From Luteibacter flocculans (GTDB taxonomy: Bacteria > Pseudomonadota > Gammaproteobacteria > Xanthomonadales > Rhodanobacteraceae), in contig NZ_CP063231.1 of the NCBI RefSeq assembly GCF_023612255.1, positions 62,001 to 126,000 on the forward strand: 64,000 nt of DNA, given 5' to 3'. The translations under genes and the position numbers were made by a program. This document shows positions 1 through 8,547 of the stretch, piece by piece (within the stretch, counting starts at the first letter, position 1; the number at the start of each line of letters is the position of its first letter). A model generated the notes under the pieces. That model was not told where the DNA came from. It did not search any database and saw nothing but the letters and a program-made list of their open reading frames with translations.

Positions 1-8
1 ACATTCCC

Positions 9-30
9 TCGCCGCTATAGCGATCCCCAC
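9..30. repeat. Solo REP arm, degenerate
   Basis: Twenty-two bases match the minus-orientation arm of the REP family found elsewhere in the window (TCGCC-GCTATAGC-GGCTCCCAC) at 19 of 22 positions, by my count. The GCTATAGC core is intact. It lies upstream of the first glycosyltransferase gene and is probably a decayed intergenic repeat. Confidence 0.5.
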
Positions 31-103
31 AATTCGGTGACGGTGTCCCCCGCTGGCGGCTTGGGCGATAATGCCGCCTCAATCTCCCTGCCCCGGAACC
101 GCG

Positions 104-820
104 ATGACCGACCTCGCCGTGGTCGTGCCCGTCTTCAACGAGCGCGACAACATCCCGCCCCTCCTCGCCGAGATCGCATCGGCCCTGCGCGGACGGATCG
201 ACTTCGAGATCATCTACGTCGACGACGACAGTACCGACGACAGCGTGGCCGTGCTCACGGCGGCGAAGGCGCAGTACCCGGAACTGCGGATCATCCGCCA
301 CGTGACCCGCAGCGGGCAGAGCACCGCCGTGTGGAACGGTGTTCGCGCCGCGCGCGCGCCGTGGATCGCCACGCTCGATGGGGATGGGCAGAACGATCCC
401 GCCGATATTCCCAAGCTGCTCGCGGCGCGTGCCGGCGCTGCGGCCGATTTGAAACTGTTCGCTGGCTGGCGCGTCACACGCCGCGACAGCTTCAACAAGC
501 GCATTTCCTCGAAGGTCGCCAACGCGGTGCGTTCGCGCATGCTGCGCGACGACACGCCGGACACCGGCTGCGGCTTGAAGCTGTTCGAGCGCGAAACCTT
601 CCTGCGCCTGCCCTACTTCGACCACATGCATCGCTACCTGCCGGCGCTGGTGAAGCGCGCAGGTTTCGCGAGCCAGAGCGTGCCCGTGAGCCACCGCCCG
701 CGCACGGCCGGCAGCTCGAAGTACGGCATGCTCGATCGTCTGTGGGTGGGCCTGGCCGATCTTCGCGGTGTGGCCTGGCTGATGCGTCGCGCCAAGGTGA
801 CGCGTACCGAGGAAATCTAG
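104..820 (+). CDS. Family 2 glycosyltransferase (dolichol-phosphate mannosyltransferase-like)
   Basis: The 238-residue product begins MTDLAVVVPVFNERDN, the hallmark beta-strand and NE signature of GT-A glycosyltransferases. It then shows YVDDDSTDDS (nucleotide-sugar binding) and TLDGDGQNDP (the metal-binding DxD-type region), as in DPM1/GtrB-like family 2 enzymes. These move a sugar from a nucleotide donor to an undecaprenyl-type lipid carrier at the inner membrane. I prefer the ATG at 104 over the in-frame ATG at 71 because the domain starts immediately after it; the 11 extra residues look like untranslated sequence. No membrane segments are obvious, unlike GtrB, so the acceptor is unknown. 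Confidence 0.85.
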   Translation: MTDLAVVVPVFNERDNIPPLLAEIASALRGRIDFEIIYVDDDSTDDSVAVLTAAKAQYPELRIIRHVTRSGQSTAVWNGVRAARAPWIATLDGDGQNDPADIPKLLAARAGAAADLKLFAGWRVTRRDSFNKRISSKVANAVRSRMLRDDTPDTGCGLKLFERETFLRLPYFDHMHRYLPALVKRAGFASQSVPVSHRPRTAGSSKYGMLDRLWVGLADLRGVAWLMRRAKVTRTEEI

Positions 821-847
821 GGCCCGATCGGAGCGCTGGCGGCGCGC

Positions 848-1795
848 TCAGCGCAACGCCAGCGTGCGAGGCTTCCAGGCATCCAATGCCTGCGTGGTGC
901 GCTCGCGGCCCAGGTCGATGAGTTCGCGTGCGCGATAGAACTCGTACAGCGTGGACACGTTGCGCGGGATCTCGATCAGAAGATCCGGCGGATACGCGGC
1001 GAGACGCAGGCGAGACAGATTCGCCTGCATGAGGTCCATCGACTGCGTCATAAGGTCGAACGCGCCCGGATCGCGCACCTTCGGTTCGGTGCTCTGCGGC
1101 AGCACCTTGCCGAACAATCGGCCGATGCGCGCGGCGTAGCCCGTATCGGGCACCGCCATGACGTCGCGCTCGGGTGGTTTCTGCATTTCTGCCGCGCCAT
1201 CCACGCTCACGGCCATCACGTAATCGGCGTCCTCGCGCATCAACGGCAGCACGGGTAGCGGATTGAGCAGCGCGCCATCGACGAGCCGACGGCCTTCATG
1301 GTTGTACGGGCGGAACAGCGTCGGGATGGCGATGGACGCCCGAATGGCGTCGAACAACGGTCCGCGCGTGAGCCATACCTCGCGTTCGCGGTCGATGTCG
1401 GTGGCTACCGCGGTAAAGGCCAGCGGCAGTTCCTCGATGTTGACCTCGCCGATCAGCTCGCGCAGCGCGGCCATGATCCGGTCGCCCTTGATGAATCCGC
1501 CCCCGGAAAAGCTCCAGTCCACGAGCCGCAGCACGTCGAACTTGGCCAGGGTGGACACCCAGTCGCGATAGATGTCCAGCTTGCCCATCGCATAGACACC
1601 GCCGATCAGCGCGCCCATGGACGTACCCGCGATGGCGACGACCTCGTAGCCGCGCTCTTCCAGAACCTCGAGCGCACCGATGTGCGCCAGCCCCTTGGCG
1701 GCTCCCGCGCCGAGCGCGAGCGCTACGCGAGGCCGTCGCGAGGTGCCGGAGGTGGCATCCGCCGTGCCAGGGTCGAGGGTATCCAGGTCGCTCAT
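848..1795 (-). CDS. Patatin-like phospholipase (RssA/NTE family)
   Basis: The product (315 residues) carries the patatin Ser-Asp dyad. An oxyanion-type glycine-rich stretch (LALGAGAAKGLAHIG) is followed by the nucleophile elbow IAGTSMGALIGG (GxSxG). A DGA motif appears in VDGALLNPLPV. It should hydrolyse acyl esters of lipids in the cytoplasm or at the inner face of the membrane; the substrate cannot be told from sequence. It starts 7 bases after the stop of the WYL regulator gene on the same strand, so the two are probably co-transcribed. The length is normal for bacterial RssA-type proteins. Confidence 0.88.
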   Translation of the reverse strand: MSDLDTLDPGTADATSGTSRRPRVALALGAGAAKGLAHIGALEVLEERGYEVVAIAGTSMGALIGGVYAMGKLDIYRDWVSTLAKFDVLRLVDWSFSGGGFIKGDRIMAALRELIGEVNIEELPLAFTAVATDIDREREVWLTRGPLFDAIRASIAIPTLFRPYNHEGRRLVDGALLNPLPVLPLMREDADYVMAVSVDGAAEMQKPPERDVMAVPDTGYAARIGRLFGKVLPQSTEPKVRDPGAFDLMTQSMDLMQANLSRLRLAAYPPDLLIEIPRNVSTLYEFYRARELIDLGRERTTQALDAWKPRTLALR

Positions 1796-1802
1796 GTGAC
1801 GC

Positions 1803-2792
1803 TCAATGATGGTGGCCGTTCGCCTGGTATCCAGACAGTGCCAGTTGCAGCAGGATCTTCATTTCCTCGCGCAGAGGCAGCGGCGACACGATCTCCGCAT
1901 CCGGCCCGTACTTGAGCACGTCCATGAGCAATTCGCGCGAATTGGAATAAGGCACCTTCAATTCGTAGCGGCCATCGGACAACCACTCGCCTTTCTGCTG
2001 CGAATGCCAGTGCTCGTCGGCGACCCAGCGCGCGGCATGCGACGAAAAGCGGATCGTCGCCCATGCCTTCGGCTTGCCGGCAAAGATGCCGTAGCTGGAT
2101 GCCAGCAGGTCGTTGAGTTCGGCCTCTTCCACGTCGCGCGCCTTGGCGTCGAGCGCCTGCGGCTCGGCGATACGGTCCACAGCGAAGCTGCGCAATGCTT
2201 CGCGGTCATGGTCCCAGACGTCCAGATACCAGTTGTCGCGGTAATGCGTCAGCCGCTGCGGAGACACAGTGCGCTTGGTATCGGAATTGGTGGTGCGGGC
2301 TCGGTAACGGAAGCTGACCTGACGCCGTTCGAGCACGGCACCGGCCACAATGCGGAACACCTGCTGGTCCATCCGGCGGGCGCCCCAGGAGATCACGCGG
2401 ATGCGATCCACCGGCAGCGCCTTGCCGCTCCCGTGGTCGGAGAGCAGCCGTTCAATGCGCGCCTTGAACGGCGCCAGCGCGCCCGCGAGCACGCCGGGAT
2501 CGGAGCGGCCGATCAGTTCGTTGAGCGCCATCAGTGCGGCCAGCTCGTCGCTGGTCAGCCATAGGCCAGGCAGTTCGAAACTGTCGCCCTCGCCCGATTC
2601 GTAGCGGAATGACGCCTGCTCGCCGGCCACGCTCTGCACCGGGGCGCCGAGCGCATCGCGCAGGAAGGCCACGTCGCGGTAGAGCGTGGCGCGCGAGCAT
2701 TCCAGTTCGTCCATGAGCCGCGACAGCGGCACTGGATAGTGCGCGGACTTCAAAAGTCGGTGCAGCGTGAGAATGCGCTCGTAGCGGTCCAT
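1803..2792 (-). CDS. YafY-type transcriptional regulator with WYL domain
   Basis: The 329-residue protein starts with a DeoR-like winged helix-turn-helix (about residues 5-60; LSRLMDELECSRATLYRDVAFLRDALGAPV). It continues into a WYL ligand-binding domain containing RYRA, SPQRLTHYRDNWYLDVWDHDREALRSFAVDRI. WYL proteins often respond to nucleic-acid or nucleotide ligands and repress or activate neighbours. Its immediate downstream partner is the patatin gene, 7 bases away. An 8-bp inverted repeat at 2941-2967, between this gene and the divergent membrane-protein gene, is a possible operator for autoregulation (inference). Confidence 0.9.
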   Translation of the reverse strand: MDRYERILTLHRLLKSAHYPVPLSRLMDELECSRATLYRDVAFLRDALGAPVQSVAGEQASFRYESGEGDSFELPGLWLTSDELAALMALNELIGRSDPGVLAGALAPFKARIERLLSDHGSGKALPVDRIRVISWGARRMDQQVFRIVAGAVLERRQVSFRYRARTTNSDTKRTVSPQRLTHYRDNWYLDVWDHDREALRSFAVDRIAEPQALDAKARDVEEAELNDLLASSYGIFAGKPKAWATIRFSSHAARWVADEHWHSQQKGEWLSDGRYELKVPYSNSRELLMDVLKYGPDAEIVSPLPLREEMKILLQLALSGYQANGHHH

Positions 2793-2940
2793 GGGTGTCG
2801 CCGGGCAGATGGAGCTTCGGGAAGTGTGTCCGCGCTGGCGTGACGCCCGTATCTACGCGATCCACGCGCGAAGCATGGCGGCGGCAGGGGCACCGCGCAA
2901 GGGCGATCGGCGGTCCGATCCGTCGGCGTGGGGCGCCCGG

Positions 2941-2967
2941 TTTGCGCCGGAGGCCATAAGGCGCAAA
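2941..2967. promoter_or_regulatory. Inverted repeat in divergent promoter region (candidate operator)
   Basis: TTTGCGCC at 2941-2948 is exactly complementary to GGCGCAAA at 2960-2967, with an 11-base spacer. It lies between the WYL regulator (minus) and the membrane protein (plus), about 40 bases before the latter's start. There is no T-tract on either side that would make it an intrinsic terminator. A binding site for the WYL regulator is a guess from position only. Confidence 0.35.
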
Positions 2968-3005
2968 AATGCTGCTTTGCGATTCGCCGAAGGCCTTCCC
3001 CGACC

Positions 3006-3929
3006 ATGGCGGAACCGAACGAGGCCCCACCCGTCGCATCGGCCCTCCCGGGCCAGTCCGACGCGGCAGAGCCCGCCCGTGCCCTGTTTTCCCTCCCCAC
3101 GGTGGTCGTGCAAACGGCCAGTGCGACCGGTTACGGCCTGTGGATGGTGCTCGGTACGGCGCTGGCCCTGGGCACGTATCCCAACGGACGGGGGGACGTG
3201 CTCGTGCCGTTGTCGATCGGGCTGGTGTTCGTCGGTGCGGGCTTGCTGGCCGCATGCCTGCGCTTACCGTTCGCACCCGACTGGCACGGCTGGAACCCGG
3301 TCAAACGCATGATGCCCACGCTCGAAGGCATGATCGCCATGGTCAACTTCCTGCCGATGCTCGCCCTGGCCGGGCTTGCCCGCGGCGGCAACGACTTCTG
3401 GGCCACGCGGCTGGCTGGTGCGGCGCTCATGGTCTGCAGCCTCGCCACCTTGATCCACACCACACGCAGCGCCTCGCGCGGGTTGTCCGGCACGGTCGCC
3501 TCCGTCGCCCACGGGCTGCCGCTGGGGCGGACGATCGCCGCGCTGTTCGCCGGTGGCCTCTGGTTCTGGCTCTGCGTGGCCTTGCAGGATGACGCACCGG
3601 CCGATCCGCTCGATCCGTGGCGCCTGGTACTGCTCGCGGTGGCGCTGGCGCTGGGACTGGTGGAAGGCATGCGCTGGCGCGCGCTGCGGCAGTTGATCGA
3701 CGCAGGGCGAACCGAGCGATCGTTCCGTCATGGCGGCTTGCTGGGTTGGCGGCTGGCCGTGGCGACGTTGTCGGTCGGTCTGCCATGCGTCTTTCTGATC
3801 GCTCATCCGGCCGGCCCGACGCATCCGCTGGCGGCCGGTCTGGCAGCGTTAAGCTGCGTTGTCGGTCAATGCCTCGAACAGCGACTCTACGGTCGCGCAT
3901 ACGCCAGCCTTACAGCTGGCATGACCTGA
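3006..3929 (+). CDS. Polytopic inner-membrane protein, possibly DmsC-like anchor fold
   Basis: The 307-residue product has about eight hydrophobic segments, for example GYGLWMVLGTALALG, VPLSIGLVFVGAGLLAA, MIAMVNFLPMLALAGLA and LVLLAVALALGLVEGM, separated by short charged loops. The arrangement and the final ALSCVVGQCLEQRLYGRAY stretch remind me of DmsC-type quinol-binding anchor subunits, but no catalytic or iron-sulfur partner lies nearby, so the resemblance is weak. The ATG at 3006 is preferred to the one at 2928, whose 26 extra residues are Cys/Arg-rich and unlike a membrane-protein N-terminus. The gene is divergent from the WYL regulator. Confidence 0.7.
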   Translation: MAEPNEAPPVASALPGQSDAAEPARALFSLPTVVVQTASATGYGLWMVLGTALALGTYPNGRGDVLVPLSIGLVFVGAGLLAACLRLPFAPDWHGWNPVKRMMPTLEGMIAMVNFLPMLALAGLARGGNDFWATRLAGAALMVCSLATLIHTTRSASRGLSGTVASVAHGLPLGRTIAALFAGGLWFWLCVALQDDAPADPLDPWRLVLLAVALALGLVEGMRWRALRQLIDAGRTERSFRHGGLLGWRLAVATLSVGLPCVFLIAHPAGPTHPLAAGLAALSCVVGQCLEQRLYGRAYASLTAGMT

Positions 3930-4013
3930 TTGATCCATGGCGCGGGGGGCGCGCCGCCGGCCATCCATACGGCCGAATACATTGACGGTTTTCCATACAC
4001 ATCCGGGTAGACG

Positions 4014-4889
4014 ATGAAACGACTTCTTATCGCCACGCTCGTCCTTGCCGCCCTGCCGTTCACGGCGGCGGCCCAGGACGCCAACGCCAACGCCAACGGC
4101 AATACCGACGGCAACGCCAATGCGGCCCAGAATGGCGGCTGGACAGGCTCCGGTGAATTCGGTTTTGCCTCGGCCCGCGGCAACTCCCGTTCCGAGAACG
4201 CCAACGCCAAGCTTGGCCTCAGCCAGGAAAACGAGGTGTGGAAGAACAACTTCTACCTCAATGGCCTGCGTTCGAAGGGCGAGGTATCGGTCACCGATGC
4301 CGACGGCAATACGGTGGACAAGTTCAGCACCACGGCCAACCGCTACGATACGGGCGCCTCGGTCGGCTACAAGTTCGATCCGCGCAGTTACATCGTTACG
4401 GCCGCCCGTTATGAGCACGACGACTTCGGCGCCAACCTGTGGCAGGGCATCGTGTCGGTCGGTTACGGCTATATCGCGCTGAAGAACGAGCGCGCGGAGC
4501 TGTCGTTCGAAATCGGTCCCGGTTTCAAGCGCTACCAGCCGGCAACGACCACGCGCGCCGTATTGAATCCCGATGGCACGCCTGCGACCGATGCCGAGGG
4601 TAATGCGCTCAGCCAGCGCTACACGCCGGATGCCGAGAGCGAAGTGGTCGGCCGTGGCCTGATCAACGCGAAGTATCGCCTCACCGACAACACCGCACTG
4701 GAAGACACGCTGCTGGTGGAAGCGGGCTCGAAGAACCAGTACTACCAGAACGACATCGGTCTCTCGGTCAGCATGACGAAGAAGATGGCGCTCAAGGTCG
4801 GCTACCAGATCCGCTACAACAGCGACACGCAGCCGGGCACCAAGAGCACCGACAAGCTCACCACGACCAACCTCGTCTACAACTTCTAA
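4014..4889 (+). CDS. DUF481 family outer-membrane beta-barrel protein (YdiY-like)
   Basis: The product (291 residues) has a clear signal peptide (MKRLLIATLVLAALPFTAAAQ). A low-complexity Asn/Ala-rich linker (about residues 22-42) follows, then GWTGSGEFGFASARGNSRSENANAKLGLS, the start of the DUF481 barrel. Alternating aromatic/hydrophobic strands run to the C-terminal TTTNLVYNF, whose terminal Phe is typical of outer-membrane barrels. Family members are called salt-induced outer-membrane proteins; their transport role is unclear. The linker is encoded by tandem gccaac-like hexamers (about 4079-4125) that could change in number by slippage. Confidence 0.88.
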   Translation: MKRLLIATLVLAALPFTAAAQDANANANGNTDGNANAAQNGGWTGSGEFGFASARGNSRSENANAKLGLSQENEVWKNNFYLNGLRSKGEVSVTDADGNTVDKFSTTANRYDTGASVGYKFDPRSYIVTAARYEHDDFGANLWQGIVSVGYGYIALKNERAELSFEIGPGFKRYQPATTTRAVLNPDGTPATDAEGNALSQRYTPDAESEVVGRGLINAKYRLTDNTALEDTLLVEAGSKNQYYQNDIGLSVSMTKKMALKVGYQIRYNSDTQPGTKSTDKLTTTNLVYNF

Positions 4890-4899
4890 GCCGCGCGCC

Positions 4900-4942
4900 G
4901 GCGAGAATGCGGCGCGAACGTATGGCGCGTCGCCTTCTCGCC
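4900..4942. other. Inverted repeat between convergent genes
   Basis: GGCGAGAA (4900-4907) pairs exactly with TTCTCGCC (4935-4942), enclosing a GC-rich loop. It sits in the 85-base gap between the convergent DUF481 gene and hemC, a position typical of a shared terminator. There is no T-run on either strand, so intrinsic termination is not assured. Confidence 0.4.
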
Positions 4943-4974
4943 GCTCTGCCGTAACGCACCGGGGCGCGACCGCG

Positions 4975-5895
4975 CTACCGCTGCGGCGTGAGGAAGGTCT
5001 CGGCGCCCTGCGCCAGCAACATTGCCGCGACTTCGTGGCCGAGCGACACCGGCGTATCGCCGCGGCTGTCGGCCTGTGCGCGCAGCAACTCGCCGCTTGC
5101 CGCATTACCGACCATACCGTGCAGCGTGAGGCCATGCTCGGCAACGACGCACCATGCGCCGATGGCGACCGCGCAGCTTCCCCCGAGCTTTTCATTCATG
5201 GCCCGCTCCGCCTCGACGGCGATCCGGGTTTCCTCGTCGATCAGTGCGGCCACGTAGGCGTTGATGCGGGCGTCAGTCGCGCGCGATTCCACGGCGATGG
5301 CGCCCTGCCCGGGTGCCGGGAGCCAGTCCGGGCTGGCGAGTCGAGCCCGGATGCGTCCGCCGAGCCCAAGGCGTTCGACGCCGGCGCAGGCGAGGATGAT
5401 CGCGTCGTAATGCCCCTCGTCCAGCTTCGCCAGGCGCGTGTTCACATTGCCGCGCAGGTCGAGAAGCTGCAGGTCGGGGCGCAGCGCGCGCAGCTGTGCC
5501 TGGCGGCGCAGCGACGATGTGCCGACGCGTGCGCCGTTCGGCAGGTCGGTCAGTGCGGCGTAGTCGTTGCTGATGAAGGCGTCTGCGGCGTCGGCGCGCG
5601 GCAGGATCGCCGAAAGCACGAATCCCGGTTCCAGTTCGGCTGGCACGTCCTTGAGCGAATGCACGGCGATGTCGGCGCGGTCCTCCAGCATCGCGATCTC
5701 CAGTTCCTTGAGGAAAAGGCCCTTGCCGCCGATGGTGGCGAGCGACCGGTCGAGGATCTCGTCGCCACGCGTCGACAGCGGCACGAGTTCCACCTGCAGG
5801 CCCGGATGCGCCTGGCGCAGCAGGCTGGCCACGTGTTCGGCCTGCCAGAGAGCCAGCGCACTCTTGCGGGTGGCGATGCGAAGCGGTGCGGTCAT
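4975..5895 (-). CDS. hemC: Hydroxymethylbilane synthase (porphobilinogen deaminase)
   Basis: This enzyme polymerises four porphobilinogen molecules into hydroxymethylbilane in haem/tetrapyrrole synthesis in the cytoplasm. The 306-residue protein matches the family from end to end: [19 protein letters not shown] at the N-terminus, the substrate-binding loop [22 protein letters not shown], and [11 protein letters not shown] containing the cysteine that carries the dipyrromethane cofactor. The start at 5895 is chosen because the family begins there; the reading frame stays open upstream to 6306 only by chance. It follows the LytTR regulator by 80 bases, the algZ-algR-hemC order also known from Pseudomonas. 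Confidence 0.97.
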   Translation of the reverse strand: MTAPLRIATRKSALALWQAEHVASLLRQAHPGLQVELVPLSTRGDEILDRSLATIGGKGLFLKELEIAMLEDRADIAVHSLKDVPAELEPGFVLSAILPRADAADAFISNDYAALTDLPNGARVGTSSLRRQAQLRALRPDLQLLDLRGNVNTRLAKLDEGHYDAIILACAGVERLGLGGRIRARLASPDWLPAPGQGAIAVESRATDARINAYVAALIDEETRIAVEAERAMNEKLGGSCAVAIGAWCVVAEHGLTLHGMVGNAASGELLRAQADSRGDTPVSLGHEVAAMLLAQGAETFLTPQR

Positions 5896-5975
5896 GGTCA
5901 ATCCGGGCAAGCGTTTGGCGAAGCGTGCGATTGTCCCGCAAACGACGCGCCAGCGCAGCGCCGGATGCAAAGCGA

Positions 5976-6689
5976 TCAGGCGTCGGGTGCGCGGAGCCGC
6001 TGGCGAACCGCCGGCAGATTGCGTCGGCTGACCTCGGGAGCGAAGTCGGTGCCAGCAAGGCGGGCCAGCACGCGACCGTCGGGCAAGGTGGTAAGCCCCA
6101 ACAGACGCTCCCGCGGAACGAGGCAGTTCCGGTGCAGGCGGACCAGGCGCTCGCCGTGCGCGGTCTCCAATTGACGCAGGGACTCGTCGATCAGCCACGT
6201 GCCCCCCGCGTGCTGCACGGCAACGTACTTCTCGTCCGCCAGCAGATAGAACACATCGCTCAATGGCACGCGGACCTCGTTCGCGCCGCTGCGGGCACGC
6301 AACCACGCGCCACGCTCCACACGCGCTGGTGGCTGCCGCGCGGCGACACGATCGATGGCTTCGTCGAGGCGTTCCGCGCGTACCGGTTTCAGCAGGTAGT
6401 CGGTCGCGCCGAGATCGAAGGCGCTGAGCGCGTGCTGCTCGTAGGCGGTGCAGAACACGACCTGTGGCGGCGACGGCAAGGCGGCGAGGCGGCGTGCGGT
6501 CGCGGTGCCGGAAAGGCCGGGCATCTCCACGTCCAGGAGCACGAGATCGGGTTTCCAGGTGGCGCAGGCCTCCAGCACCGCGTCGCCATCGGCCACTTCG
6601 CCCACCACGGTCACGTCGGTGCGGCGCGCGAGCAAGCCACGCAGGCGCACTCTCGCCAGCGGTTCGTCATCGGCGATCAGGACGCGCAT
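5976..6689 (-). CDS. LytTR-family response regulator (AlgR-like)
   Basis: The 237-residue protein has an N-terminal receiver domain with the acidic pair in LIADDEPLA, the phospho-acceptor Asp in [10 protein letters not shown] and the conserved Lys in DYLLKPV. A C-terminal LytTR DNA-binding domain follows (about residues 135-235; [27 protein letters not shown]). Its start overlaps the 3' end of the histidine-kinase gene by 23 bases, showing an operon. With the kinase it forms an AlgZ/AlgR-type two-component pair, which in relatives controls surface motility, exopolysaccharide and virulence. The targets here cannot be read from the sequence. Confidence 0.93.
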   Translation of the reverse strand: MRVLIADDEPLARVRLRGLLARRTDVTVVGEVADGDAVLEACATWKPDLVLLDVEMPGLSGTATARRLAALPSPPQVVFCTAYEQHALSAFDLGATDYLLKPVRAERLDEAIDRVAARQPPARVERGAWLRARSGANEVRVPLSDVFYLLADEKYVAVQHAGGTWLIDESLRQLETAHGERLVRLHRNCLVPRERLLGLTTLPDGRVLARLAGTDFAPEVSRRNLPAVRQRLRAPDA

Positions 6690-7725
6690 GCGCAGCCTCC
6701 GGAAGGAACATGGTCACGACGAAGCGCCCGTCGCTGGCTTCCGCCCGCACCGACGCCCGCTCGCCGAAGTGAAAGCGCACGCGCTCGCGCACGTTGCGCA
6801 GGCCATGGCCGTTGCCTGGCACGGCGGGCGCGTCGGCCAGCGGATTGTCGATCACGATCTCCACGCCGCCCGGCACACGCGTGCCGCCGAGCCGGATCGT
6901 GCCACCTTCGCGAAGGGGCTGTATGCCATGGCGGATGGCGTTCTCCACCAGCGGCTGCAGCAACAGGTGTGGCAGCGGAAGATCCGCCGGGACGTCGATA
7001 TCGCGTTGCACGCGCAAACGATCGCCGAGGCGCAAGGCCTCGATGTCCAGATAGCGATCCACCAGCGCCCATTCCTCACCGAGCGTACTCAGCGCGGCGA
7101 GGTCGCTGCCGAGTGCTGCGCGGAACAGTTCGGCGAGGTTTTCGACGGTGCGCTCGGCGGCGTCGGGGTCCACGCGAATGAGTGCCGCGACGGCGTTCAT
7201 GCTGTTGAACAGGAAGTGCGGCCGGATGCGCGCCTGCAAGGCCGCGACCTGGGCCTGCGCGGCGGCGGCGACGCGTACCTGCCACTGCGCCACCACATAG
7301 AAGTAGCGCAGCAGGCCTGCACCAAGCAGACCCGTCGCGACCATGCTGTCGCGCACGAAACCAAAATGCGATACCGGGCTGAGCCCGGCACCCAGGTTGT
7401 GGTCGATCCAGCCAAGAAGCGCGGCGCTGGCGCCCACGGTCGTCACCAGCAGCAGCCAGACGGCGGCATAGGGCCAGAGCGATGGCAGACGCTGCATCCA
7501 CGGCCGCAGCTTGCACAGTGCCACGGTGAGCAGCACCGACAGCCAGCTCGTGAACAACACGGCGATGCTGTAGTCGCGCAGGTCGCCGTCATTGCCCGGC
7601 GCAAGCCACATCAGCGTGACCGTCAGTGCACCTACCAGCAGCAATGCGAACAGCACCGGCAGGCTGCAGAAATCGGGCAGCGGTGCCGACGGTGGCCGGG
7701 GGGTACGGGGCGCGGGGCTGGACAT
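6667..7725 (-). CDS. AlgZ/FimS-type sensor histidine kinase
   Basis: The 352-residue protein has an N-terminal membrane region of about four hydrophobic segments (for example LPVLFALLLVGALTVTLMWL and SIAVLFTSWLSVLLTVALC). A His_kinase domain of the LytS/AlgZ kind follows, with RPHFLFNSMNAVAAL (phospho-accepting His) and the ATPase parts LLLQPLVENAIRHGI and NGHGLRNVRERV. The ATG at 7725 (MSSPAPRTPR) is preferred over the ATG at 7845 because the extra 40 residues lack a signal and run into the upstream intergenic space. The 23-base overlap with the response regulator indicates translational coupling. The signal sensed is unknown. Confidence 0.92.
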   Translation of the reverse strand: MSSPAPRTPRPPSAPLPDFCSLPVLFALLLVGALTVTLMWLAPGNDGDLRDYSIAVLFTSWLSVLLTVALCKLRPWMQRLPSLWPYAAVWLLLVTTVGASAALLGWIDHNLGAGLSPVSHFGFVRDSMVATGLLGAGLLRYFYVVAQWQVRVAAAAQAQVAALQARIRPHFLFNSMNAVAALIRVDPDAAERTVENLAELFRAALGSDLAALSTLGEEWALVDRYLDIEALRLGDRLRVQRDIDVPADLPLPHLLLQPLVENAIRHGIQPLREGGTIRLGGTRVPGGVEIVIDNPLADAPAVPGNGHGLRNVRERVRFHFGERASVRAEASDGRFVVTMFLPEAAHARPDRR

Positions 7726-7814
7726 GCGGCGAGTATGCAACAGTCGGTCGAGCGGCCTTCTCGGCCGCGCTGTGTTCCGTGACGCCGGTCCCGTCGGCGG
7801 CCCGGCGGACGCAC

Positions 7815-8483
7815 TCACACCGTCGCGAAACGCTCCGTCAGCCAATGTCGGATGTCTTGGATCTCCGTCATGTTCACCTGGTGACCCATCGGATAGCTAT
7901 GCCACTCGATGCGATGCCCCAGCGCTTCCAGGAGCTGCCGCGACCGTTCGCCTAGCGCCATGGGGACGATCGGGTCGACGCTGCCGTGGCCCCAGAAGAT
8001 CGGCGTGGCGTGGTTGGCACCGTGCCGTTCCGCCTCGATGGTCTCGTGCAGCGGCAGGTACGCCGAGAGCACGAGCAGTCCGCCCAAGGTCTCGCGATGC
8101 CGCAGCCCCGCGGCCAGCGTCATGGCGCCCCCCTGCGAGAAGCCTGCCAGCACGATGTGCGATGCCGGAATGCCGCGTTCGACCTCGCGCGCAATCAATG
8201 CTTCCACGTCGGCCACCGAGGCGTGGATGCCTTCGGCGTCCTGTCGATCGGCGATGCCGAGGCTTTTGATGTCGTACCAGGCCCGCATCGGCATGCCGTT
8301 GTTGACCGTGACGGGCCGCACCGGCGCGTGCGGAAAGACGAAGCGAATGCCGGGCCAGGACGGGTCCACCAGCTCGGGCACGATCGGCACGAAGTCGTCG
8401 CCGCTGGCGCCGAGGCCGTGCAACCAGATCACCGACCAGGTCGGATCGGCGTGGGTCTCGTGTTCGACGGTGGGCAACGGCAT
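7815..8483 (-). CDS. Alpha/beta-hydrolase carboxylesterase / phospholipase (acyl-protein thioesterase type)
   Basis: The 222-residue protein matches the PF02230 esterase layout throughout: SVIWLHGLGASGDDF (oxyanion loop), PHAPVRPVTVNNGMPMRAWYDI, nucleophile elbow VLAGFSQGGAM (GxSxG), WGHGSVDPIVP (catalytic Asp region) and a C-terminal catalytic His in YPMGHQV. It should cleave carboxylic or thioesters in the cytoplasm. The gene lies 64 bases after the glutathionylspermidine-synthase-like gene on the same strand and 89 bases before the histidine kinase, so operon membership is uncertain. Confidence 0.92.
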   Translation of the reverse strand: MPLPTVEHETHADPTWSVIWLHGLGASGDDFVPIVPELVDPSWPGIRFVFPHAPVRPVTVNNGMPMRAWYDIKSLGIADRQDAEGIHASVADVEALIAREVERGIPASHIVLAGFSQGGAMTLAAGLRHRETLGGLLVLSAYLPLHETIEAERHGANHATPIFWGHGSVDPIVPMALGERSRQLLEALGHRIEWHSYPMGHQVNMTEIQDIRHWLTERFATV

Positions 8484-8547
8484 GGGGCAACTCCTTCGAC
8501 AGACCGCGCATGGTACCAGCGCATGAAACCAAGCCGCGGCGAAGCGA

